Position numbers and translations under genes: made by a program. A DNA stretch of 64,000 nucleotides. Origin: an uncultured Clostridia bacterium. Lineage in GTDB: Bacteria; Bacillota; Clostridia; CAKSNL01; HGM11501. Under the pieces are notes generated by a model. That model did not search any database, was not told the origin of the DNA, and was given only the letters and a program-made list of their open reading frames with translations. The DNA is taken from assembly GCA_934476235.1 (NCBI GenBank), contig CAKSNL010000001.1, positions 1-64,000 of the forward strand, in the 5' to 3' direction. Shown here piece by piece: positions 57,696 through 64,000 of the stretch (the stretch's first letter is position 1; every line of letters starts with the position of its first letter).

Positions 57696-59164
57696 TCGCA
57701 CCCGTGGTATATCGGCGCCAATGCGTCATGCACCTTTTTGTAGCGCTTATACTGCTCTTTATAGATTTCGTTATTCTTCATATCGGGCTCCGTCACGAAA
57801 ACCTCCTCGTTGCAGAATGACACCGCCTCGCACGGACTTAAGAAAAATCCCGCCGCAACGCCAGCCAGCATTGCGCTTCCGAATGACGAGTCGGAATACT
57901 TTTTCCCGACGAGCGTTATGCCCAGCATATCCGCCGTGATTGAACGCCAGAGCGGGCTTTTTCCTCCGCCGCCGATTATTACCGCCGTTTCGTCATGCGG
58001 AATACCGATTTTGCCGAGCGCGTCCATACAGTCCGCTATCGACATGGAAACGCCCTCCAAAAGCGCCCTCGTAAAATGCGCCTTCGTGTGGTTCGCGCGC
58101 ACACCGATGAAGCTCGCCGATAAAAGCGGGTCGGCATACGGCGTCAGCTCTCCGTTAAGGTAGGGGTGAAACATCAGCCCCTCCGCTCCGGGCGCTATTT
58201 TTTCCGCGCCTGAGTCAAGCGTCTTATAATCCTCCCCGAACGTGTCACGGTACCACCTGTAGGACGCGGCGCACGATTTTGTCGCCGTTCCGGGATACCA
58301 CAGCCCGTCAATTATATGCGAATAGTTGATAAGGTTCTTATCGGGATACGACCTGTCCGTCACGACGCAGATGCGCCCGGCGGTCGCAAGCTTTATTGTC
58401 ATGTTTCCTTTTTTAACCGCGCCGGAGGCAAAAACCTCCATAACCGTGTCCGTCGTTCCGCATATTACCGCGGTGCCGGGATAAAGCCCCGTGTCCTTCG
58501 CCGCATTTTCCGTGACTGTGCCGACAACATCTTGAGGATTTACCGCCTCGGGCAATATCGCCTTGTCGATTCCCGCGGCAGCGCAAAGAACGTCCGACCA
58601 TTTCTTTTCGTTTAAGTCAAAGAGCATGCTGCCTTCCGCCTCTATATAATCCGTCACATAGTCACCGGTGAGGCAGTGGCGCACATAGTCCTTCGCAAAA
58701 AATATTTTTCTGATTTTACTAAAAATTCCGGGCTCGTTATTCTTTATCCAGAGAAGCTGCGGAAGCGTCCAGATGGTGTCAACATTATGAAGAGAGCGCT
58801 TTTTTATCTCCTCGCCGAGCGTTTCTTTAAGGCAGTCAACCTCTTTTTTGCTCCGCGTATCCGTCCAGTAAATCGAAGGCATGAGCACATTAAAATCCTC
58901 ATCCATTAACACTGCGGTATGCGTCGCCGCGTCAAGCGCAACCGCCTTTATATCGGCGGGGGAAACGCCGGAGGTCTTTATCACCGAGCGGATATTTTCC
59001 TTCGCAGCATTATACCAATCGTCCGGATTCTGCTCCACGTAGCCCGCCTTCGGGTAATATGTGGGATATTCGTACGACGCTTCCGCAACGATTTTTCCCT
59101 CTTCGGAAAGAAGCGTTGCCTTGGACGCGCCGCCGCCGAAATCTATACCGAGAGCATATCTCAT
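57692..59164 (-). CDS. FGGY-family carbohydrate kinase
   Basis: 490 aa, full length. The N-terminal phosphate-binding site is GIDFGGGASKATLLSEEG (canonical G-T-S replaced by G-G-A-S). The hexokinase-type body includes DAATHTAVLMDEDFNVLMPSIYWTDTRS, CGTTDTVMEVFASGAV and the C-terminal IGGGGKSPLWRSITADMLG with SSFGSAMLAG. It is related to xylulokinase and phosphorylates a sugar or polyol with ATP. It follows a terminator hairpin after the epimerase-like gene, so expression may be lower, and overlaps the ETF gene by four bases. Confidence 0.9.
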   Translation of the reverse strand: MRYALGIDFGGGASKATLLSEEGKIVAEASYEYPTYYPKAGYVEQNPDDWYNAAKENIRSVIKTSGVSPADIKAVALDAATHTAVLMDEDFNVLMPSIYWTDTRSKKEVDCLKETLGEEIKKRSLHNVDTIWTLPQLLWIKNNEPGIFSKIRKIFFAKDYVRHCLTGDYVTDYIEAEGSMLFDLNEKKWSDVLCAAAGIDKAILPEAVNPQDVVGTVTENAAKDTGLYPGTAVICGTTDTVMEVFASGAVKKGNMTIKLATAGRICVVTDRSYPDKNLINYSHIIDGLWYPGTATKSCAASYRWYRDTFGEDYKTLDSGAEKIAPGAEGLMFHPYLNGELTPYADPLLSASFIGVRANHTKAHFTRALLEGVSMSIADCMDALGKIGIPHDETAVIIGGGGKSPLWRSITADMLGITLVGKKYSDSSFGSAMLAGVAAGFFLSPCEAVSFCNEEVFVTEPDMKNNEIYKEQYKRYKKVHDALAPIYHGCE

Positions 59165-59186
59165 AAAAAAATCCTCTTTTCTTTCT

Positions 59187-59214
59187 AAAAAGCCCGGAAT
59201 TGCTCCGGGCTTTT
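59187..59214 (-). terminator. Intra-operon terminator
   Basis: AAAAGCCCGGA and TCCGGGCTTTT form an 11-bp stem followed by four to five T on the minus strand, directly after the epimerase-like gene and 23 bases before the FGGY kinase ATG. It would attenuate read-through. Confidence 0.82.
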
Positions 59215-59216
59215 CA

Positions 59217-60086
59217 TTATTCTCCGAAGGTTATTTCGTGATAAAATTCCTTCGTCTTTCCTTTTTCCAATGCGGTTATCTCATCTTTTTCTTCTATTTT
59301 GCCTGTCGAATCAACACTGTCGGGAAGTCCGCTCCACGGCTCGATACAGATATATCCGGCATCCGGGAACGACCAGATGACAAGATTCTTTTGCCCCGGG
59401 AACCGAACGCTCACTATCACTTCGCCGCTTTTATGCTTTAATGTGACAGACTCTGACAAAATGTCTTTAAATATCAGCGAATCTCTTTCTTTAAGCATCC
59501 CGCCTGTTACCGAAAGCTCCTTCGTTCTCTCCGCCAAAAGCTCGCGCTTTCCGCTTAAGAGGGGACCTTCAAGCATATAATTAAAAAGCGTTTCTTCCTT
59601 TTCAAACTCAAAAACATAATCCTCTGTTTTTCCGGGGCAGGCATAACCTTCATGCGAGCCCGCCGAAAAATACATCGTCTTATCATCCTTGTTTTCCACA
59701 CGGTATGTAACGCCGAGCGTATTGCCCGAAAGACTGTAAATGACCGAAAAGCCGTATAAGAACGGATAGCTTTCCTTGTACTTATCAAGACCCTTTGCAC
59801 AAAATACAGCTTCGCTTTCGCTTATTTTTTCGGGCTCATAGTCCAAAAAACGCGCAAAGCCGTGCTTTGTCATTTCATAGCTTTTGCCGGACAGGGTGTA
59901 TCTCCCGTCCTTTAACGCGCCGCAGACAGGGAAAACGATAGGTGCGTGAAAGCCCCAGACCGACTTATCGCCGCTCCACATATATTCTCTTCCCGTTTTG
60001 TCCGTCACGCTCGCAATTTCTGCGCCGAAATTTTTGATCTTAACTTTAAGGACTCCATTTTCGATTACGGTTATTTCGTCAGCCAT
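59217..60086 (-). CDS. Aldose 1-epimerase-like protein
   Basis: 289 aa with the galactose-mutarotase fold. Catalytic-type residues appear as KHGFAR (His), AGSHEGYACP (His in the usual G-H-x-x-F position) and ICIEPWSGLPD (Glu). It resembles LacX-type members that act on sugars or sugar phosphates during transport or catabolism. GGAGG lies seven bases before the ATG and the gene overlaps the IolB-like stop by 16 bases. Confidence 0.88.
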   Translation of the reverse strand: MADEITVIENGVLKVKIKNFGAEIASVTDKTGREYMWSGDKSVWGFHAPIVFPVCGALKDGRYTLSGKSYEMTKHGFARFLDYEPEKISESEAVFCAKGLDKYKESYPFLYGFSVIYSLSGNTLGVTYRVENKDDKTMYFSAGSHEGYACPGKTEDYVFEFEKEETLFNYMLEGPLLSGKRELLAERTKELSVTGGMLKERDSLIFKDILSESVTLKHKSGEVIVSVRFPGQKNLVIWSFPDAGYICIEPWSGLPDSVDSTGKIEEKDEITALEKGKTKEFYHEITFGE

Positions 60087-60859
60087 TTATGATCCTCCTC
60101 GGTAGTCATGAAAAATCCTCTGTTTTCGCCAGCCATTATCCAAAGGTAATAGTTGTTGTATCCGGGCGCCGCACAGCAGGGGTGATATCCTCTCGGAATC
60201 TCAACGAAATCGCCGCCGCGTACGGTATAGGTCTCGTCAATATCGCCCTCTTTTGTGTATACCTTCTGAATTCCGAAGCCCTGGGGCTTGTCGTACTCAT
60301 AATAGTAAACTTCCTCCAAAACGCCCTCTGTCGGCATATTGTCATCGTCATGCTTGTGAGGAGGATAGCTTGCCCACTGTCCGCCCTCGACATATGCCTC
60401 GCCGATGTAAATGAGGTTTGCCTTTACTCTCTCATCCAAAATAAAGTGCGCCTGTCTTCTCCAGCCGGGCTTGCCCATATCCTTGATTATCACGTCCTCG
60501 GGCTTAACCAAAACGGGCTCAAAGTCCTTCAGAGCGGGAGACTTGCAGACAGCGATCGTCACATCGCCCACACCGGTAACGGTGAACTTTCTGTTTCTCG
60601 GAACATAAAGGCAGGTTGCCGCTCCGTCAAAAGCGTTCTTTCTTTTGCCGATCTCGGTAAATTCAAACCCGTCGCCCTTGACCGTGCACTTTCCGCCGAT
60701 AATTAAGAGTCCGTACTCTTTATCCTTTTCGGAATATGTTTTCGTTCCCCCGTCGGGAAGCTTTAACATATCGACCTCAATCATATTAAGCGATGAATTT
60801 TCCTTAGTGATGACCGCGGCTTTGCCGTACTCATTTTTCCAGGTCTTCTTTAAATTCAT
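60071..60859 (-). CDS. iolB: 5-deoxy-glucuronate isomerase-like protein (IolB family)
   Basis: 262 aa, double cupin. Metal ligands are visible in YPPHKHDDDNMPTEGVLEEVYYYEYDKPQGFGIQKVYT (two His and a Glu) with a further His in GYHPCCAAPGYNNYYLW. IolB isomerises 5-deoxy-glucuronate in myo-inositol breakdown, or a related keto sugar in other pathways. The presence of a PfkB kinase and a class II aldolase next to it fits the IolB-IolC-IolJ order of steps, though IolD and IolE are not in this window. Confidence 0.85.
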   Translation of the reverse strand: MNLKKTWKNEYGKAAVITKENSSLNMIEVDMLKLPDGGTKTYSEKDKEYGLLIIGGKCTVKGDGFEFTEIGKRKNAFDGAATCLYVPRNRKFTVTGVGDVTIAVCKSPALKDFEPVLVKPEDVIIKDMGKPGWRRQAHFILDERVKANLIYIGEAYVEGGQWASYPPHKHDDDNMPTEGVLEEVYYYEYDKPQGFGIQKVYTKEGDIDETYTVRGGDFVEIPRGYHPCCAAPGYNNYYLWIMAGENRGFFMTTEEDHKWLTK

Positions 60860-61763
60860 TATAACCCAACTCCTTTAAAAATTCAATAACTTTTTTATAC
60901 TCGGGAACCGCGCTTCTCGCGCCGAGCTTTGTGCACTTAAGCGCAGATACGGCGCTTGAAAAAATGCAGCATTTATACATGTCAAACCCCTTCGCAAGTG
61001 CAAAGGCGAAAGCGCCGTGGAAAACATCGCCCGCGCCGTTGGAGTCAACGACCTCGGCGGGAAGCGCCGGGTATGACCTTACATTGTCGCCGTCATACAT
61101 AATGCCGCCCTTTTTGCCCTGCGTTATGACAACTACTTCGGGGCGGTACGCCTCGTAAAGCGCCCTTGCCGCATCTTCCGCCGTTTCCTTTTTCGTAAAT
61201 CCGAGTGCAAATTCCTCCGACGGAATCAAAATATCCGCATACTTTATTAAATTCTCCACGCCGTCATATAATCCTCCGGCGTCGTACAAAACCTTTGTAC
61301 CGGACTCTTTTGCGAAACGGGCGCCCTCTGTCGCCGCGTCCATCTCATTGCCGTCTATCATTAATATGTCCGCCGCTTTTATTTCGTCCTTCTGCTCAGG
61401 AGAAAGCTTAAGCGGAGGAATATCGCCCCTGTAAAACACGCAGGTTCTCGTTTTCTCCTTTTCGCTTAAGAAAATGCACGAAGAAAACGACGAAAATCCC
61501 GATGCGACATTGACCTTTGACGTGTCAACGCCGTACTTTTCCATATCGGCTTTTAAGAATATTCCCGGAGCATCCGTCGTCAGCGCTCCCAGATACGACA
61601 CATTTGCTCCGAGCTTTGCCGCCGCGACAAGACCCGTCGCGGTCGGTCCCCCTCCGGATGAAACGGCGCTCTTCGCGCGCTTTTTCGTGTCCTCATCCGG
61701 GTACGAGTCAACGGTATAGAGCGTGTCATATACATTGGCGCCTATGCCTGTTATCCTCATCAT
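60831..61763 (-). CDS. PfkB-family sugar kinase
   Basis: 310 aa, ribokinase-like fold. Sugar-binding GIGANVYDTLYTVDSYPDEDTKKRAKSAVSSGGGPTATGLVAAAKLGA and the catalytic anion-hole motif VVDSNGAGDVFHGAFAFAL with Asp base are present. It could phosphorylate 5-dehydro-2-deoxygluconate (IolC role) or another keto-deoxy sugar acid; assignment rests on neighbours. The start overlaps the aldolase stop (ATGA), and its end overlaps the IolB-like gene by 29 bases. Confidence 0.88.
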   Translation of the reverse strand: MMRITGIGANVYDTLYTVDSYPDEDTKKRAKSAVSSGGGPTATGLVAAAKLGANVSYLGALTTDAPGIFLKADMEKYGVDTSKVNVASGFSSFSSCIFLSEKEKTRTCVFYRGDIPPLKLSPEQKDEIKAADILMIDGNEMDAATEGARFAKESGTKVLYDAGGLYDGVENLIKYADILIPSEEFALGFTKKETAEDAARALYEAYRPEVVVITQGKKGGIMYDGDNVRSYPALPAEVVDSNGAGDVFHGAFAFALAKGFDMYKCCIFSSAVSALKCTKLGARSAVPEYKKVIEFLKELGYNEFKEDLEK

Positions 61764-62587
61764 GCCTTGTTTTCAGCTCCTAACAGTCTGATTTTCGACT
61801 TTGCAAATTCGCCCACATTTTTGATTGCATCCTTCATAAAGAGGTCGATGGCAATCTTTTCTCTCGAGGTCTCAAAAACCTTGTCAAGGAACGAATAGCA
61901 AAGATCCGTGCCGAAGTTAATCTTTCTGATTCCGGCATTGACCGCCGCCTTTATCTGATCGTCCGGCACACCGCTTCCGCCGTGCAGTACAAGCGGAATT
62001 CCCGTAAGCTCTTTTATCTTCGAAATTCTCTCAATGTCAAGCTTGGGAGCCTTTTTATATCTTCCGTGAGCCGTGCCGACCAAGATTGCAAGCGCGCTGA
62101 CGCCTGTCGCGTCAACATATGCCTTTGCCTCTCCGGGGTCGGTAAACTCCGCCATTGACTCGTCATTTACAGAGCCGATATGTCCCAGCTCGCCCTCGAC
62201 CGGAACGCCGACGTGAGCGCAAAGCTCAGCCACGCGCGCGGTATAGCTCTTGTTTTCCTCAAACGGAAGGCTGGACGCGTCAATCATAATGCCGGTCGCG
62301 CCGTAGGTGAGCGCTCTTACGACCTCGTGCTCCGACGCGCCGTGGTCCAGGTGGAAGCAAACCGGAACCTTTGCCTTTTTTGCCGCCGCCAAAACTATGG
62401 GAGCAAGGAAATATGCCTCTTCGTTTGTGAAAAGTCTTGAATAAGACTGTAATATTACCGGAGCGTTAAGCTCCTCCGCCGCGTTGATAACGCCCATTAC
62501 GGTCTCCATATTGTACACGTTGAATGCCGGGATCGCGAAATTTCCTTTTTCCGCGATGGCAAGTATCTCTTTAAGATTTACAAGCAT
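61760..62587 (-). CDS. Class II fructose-bisphosphate-type aldolase
   Basis: 275 aa. Zinc and catalytic motifs: CFHLDHGAS (Asp and His), PVEGELGHIG (Glu), ILVGTAHGRYK (His), LVLHGGSGVPD (His), and the phosphate-binding INFGTDLCY. The family includes fructose-bisphosphate, tagatose-bisphosphate and the IolJ 6-phospho-5-dehydro-2-deoxygluconate aldolases. In this operon a retro-aldol cleavage of the product of the PfkB kinase is expected. GGAGG lies about ten bases before the ATG inside the Fe-S gene end. Confidence 0.92.
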   Translation of the reverse strand: MLVNLKEILAIAEKGNFAIPAFNVYNMETVMGVINAAEELNAPVILQSYSRLFTNEEAYFLAPIVLAAAKKAKVPVCFHLDHGASEHEVVRALTYGATGIMIDASSLPFEENKSYTARVAELCAHVGVPVEGELGHIGSVNDESMAEFTDPGEAKAYVDATGVSALAILVGTAHGRYKKAPKLDIERISKIKELTGIPLVLHGGSGVPDDQIKAAVNAGIRKINFGTDLCYSFLDKVFETSREKIAIDLFMKDAIKNVGEFAKSKIRLLGAENKA

Positions 62588-63675
62588 TTTACAATTGCCT
62601 CCTCAAGTGTCAGAATTTCAATTCCCTTTTCTTTAAGCTCTTTTAATGCCAGATATTCCGCCGGAGACGCGGTAACAAGCTTCTTTGTGCCAACGTGAAG
62701 TGCGTCCGCCATTCTTCTTTTGGCAACAAGCTTCATAACGTCCGGCATATAAGCCTTCATTACGGGGTGTCCCGCAATCATCGTGTCGCGTCCGGTCATA
62801 AGCATCTCGCCGGTTTTTCCGAGCGCGGAAAGTATGCTTCTCGCCGGCTTTGTCTCCTCAAGGTCGCGCGCAAGATGTGCGGGATCCTGGAACACAAATT
62901 CGTCCTTCGTCTTTTTAACGCCGAGCTTTTTGCCGGAGATAAGCTCCGACAAAAACGCAGTATATGTAACGGGCTTTGCCGAAAGCGCGATGTTCCACTC
63001 CTTGTATTCGCGCATGAACACCTTAGCGTCCGCCGGGTCGTATGCCACGATTTTTTTAGCGCCGGTGTTCTTTATTGCAGCCGCAGCCTTCTCCATTGCC
63101 TCTCTGGTCTCAGCCGCCGCGCCCAAAAGGAAGTCATAAGCATATCCGGAGTCGGGCTCGTTCTTCATTACCGTGAAATCGACTCCCGCTTTCTTTAAGA
63201 GCTCAATTGCCTCTATTGCGTTAGCCGGAGCATTGCAGCGTGCGTCGCTTCCCAAAAAGAGGAGTACCTCCGCCTTCTCGGGAAGAGTCTCAATCTCGGC
63301 TTTAAGCTTCTTATCCAAAGTCTTTTTACCGTAAACGTTACCGGTCTTTTCAAGATTTGTGATGAGCTTTTCTATGTACTCGGGCATAACGCCGTCCATC
63401 GCCGCGGCAAGGCGTGCCTCCTTGGTGAATATAACGGGATCCCAGCCTGTCGCGCACTCCTTTGTGCATCCGCCGCAAAGCGCGCACTCGTATAAATTGT
63501 CAACAACGTCGGAAAGCTTTGCCGAGTCTCTTACGACCATCGAAAGAGAAAGTGCTCTCGCTCTTGCCGTGTTTCTCTCCTGTCCCGTCGCGTTGCCGAT
63601 GGGGCAAATATGGCGGCACATCCAGCAAAATCTGCATGCGTCAACCGTTTTTCTGCTTTTTTCAGATAACTGCAT
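62578..63675 (-). CDS. (Fe-S)-binding oxidoreductase subunit (GlcF/HdrD-like)
   Basis: 365 aa. Two [4Fe-4S] sites at the N-terminus: CRFCWMCRHICPIG and CALCGGCTKECATG. The rest resembles the cysteine-rich CCG part of glycolate oxidase GlcF and heterodisulfide reductase D, but the CCG cysteines are largely lost (a lone ARCNAP remains). It would carry electrons between the FAD-linked oxidase encoded just upstream and the ETF. AAGGAGG precedes the ATG, and the gap from the oxidase stop is 15 bases. Confidence 0.88.
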   Translation of the reverse strand: MQLSEKSRKTVDACRFCWMCRHICPIGNATGQERNTARARALSLSMVVRDSAKLSDVVDNLYECALCGGCTKECATGWDPVIFTKEARLAAAMDGVMPEYIEKLITNLEKTGNVYGKKTLDKKLKAEIETLPEKAEVLLFLGSDARCNAPANAIEAIELLKKAGVDFTVMKNEPDSGYAYDFLLGAAAETREAMEKAAAAIKNTGAKKIVAYDPADAKVFMREYKEWNIALSAKPVTYTAFLSELISGKKLGVKKTKDEFVFQDPAHLARDLEETKPARSILSALGKTGEMLMTGRDTMIAGHPVMKAYMPDVMKLVAKRRMADALHVGTKKLVTASPAEYLALKELKEKGIEILTLEEAIVKCL

Positions 63676-63690
63676 ATCGCTTCCTCCTTC

Positions 63691-64000
63691 TTATAAACCG
63701 AGCTTGAACGGATTCATGATTCCGTTGGGATCAAGCTGTTTCTTAATTCCTTCAAATACCTGCATTGCGGGACCGTACTGCTCCTTCATGAGTCTGCCGA
63801 GCTTGATGCCGACGCCGTGGTGGTCGTTAACGACACCGCCGTTTGCGATAGCCGTGCGCACACCGCAGCTCCAGATAGCGTTATGAAGTCTTAACGCCTC
63901 GTGAGGATCTGCCGGAACATCGTCAACTATGAATCTGTCGTAAACCATTGCGCCCCACTCGTACCAGTGCGAGAAGTGAGCGATAAAGCGCGCCATCGGG
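63691..64000 (-). CDS. FAD-linked oxidase, C-terminal part (cut by window end)
   Basis: Only the last 103 codons are visible; the frame stays open through the window edge, so the ATG near 63996 is internal. The end resembles the GlcD and alkyl-dihydroxyacetonephosphate synthase type: HHGVGIKLGRLMKEQYGPAMQVFEGIKKQLDPNGIMNPFKLGL, where the paired His and the LDPNGIMNP motif are typical. The enzyme would oxidise an alcohol or hydroxy acid and pass electrons to the Fe-S protein that follows. Confidence 0.9.
   Translation of the reverse strand, partial: PMARFIAHFSHWYEWGAMVYDRFIVDDVPADPHEALRLHNAIWSCGVRTAIANGGVVNDHHGVGIKLGRLMKEQYGPAMQVFEGIKKQLDPNGIMNPFKLGL

Overview
The window looks like chromosomal DNA of an endospore-forming Firmicute of the class Clostridia, probably an anaerobe. 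The reasons are the spore genes (yabP, yabQ and a spoVAE-like gene), the Rex redox repressor, GTG and TTG starts with strong GGAGG ribosome binding sites, TTGACA-17-TATAAT promoters, an electron-transfer-flavoprotein module and SLH-anchored surface proteins. Species cannot be read from the sequence. Most genes lie on the minus strand in tightly packed operons, many with ATGA or TAATG overlaps.

Layout. 1-610: the tail of a plus-strand gene, terminators and tRNA-Ser(CGA). 671-17102 (minus): a surface-protein locus with a sensor kinase, an OmpR-type regulator, a degenerate receiver and two exported proteins of 2483 and 2152 aa, the last ending in three SLH repeats. 17234-17542: a small XRE regulator with a three-half-site operator. 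17619-21779 (minus): an operon headed by a TetR repressor with its operator, then a flavin reductase, RsgA, a methyltransferase, a TfoX-like protein and a CatA-type acetyltransferase. 21832-26059 (minus): a cell-wall operon with a phosphoesterase, a small membrane protein, an FHA protein, an FtsW/RodA-type SEDS protein and a class B PBP. 26143-27828 (plus): three small unknown proteins and a membrane TPR protein. 27829-28137: a non-coding repeat region. 28138-36352 (minus): spoVAE-like, split TSUP permease genes, yabR-divIC-yabQ-yabP, uvrA, uvrB and a short QueG-like Fe-S protein. 36428-39285 (plus): a DUF4364-type protein, then serC and serA under their own promoter.

39342-44600 is the accessory island: a tyrosine recombinase, a 315-bp inverted-repeat element carrying a strong promoter and terminator, then an operon of an SPFH protein with three zinc ribbons, a four-helix membrane protein, and a zinc ribbon-TPR-TIR-transmembrane protein. 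This is the best candidate in the window for an undescribed system, possibly TIR-based immunity or stress signalling at the membrane.

44711-52133 (minus) carries a GT8 glycosyltransferase, typA, and an operon hflX-yigZ-rex-murI-MATE. 52314-54334 is a lysine riboswitch controlling an NhaC-family transporter, which is therefore probably a lysine carrier. 54451-56298 (plus) holds a zinc-ribbon membrane protein and a GH28-like beta-helix enzyme. 56325-64000 (minus) is a catabolic operon: FAD-linked oxidase (cut by the window end), Fe-S protein, class II aldolase, PfkB kinase, IolB-like isomerase, aldose-epimerase-like protein, FGGY kinase and a single-chain EtfB-EtfA fusion. It reads as polyol or inositol-like sugar oxidation with electrons passed through Fe-S and flavin centres to ETF.
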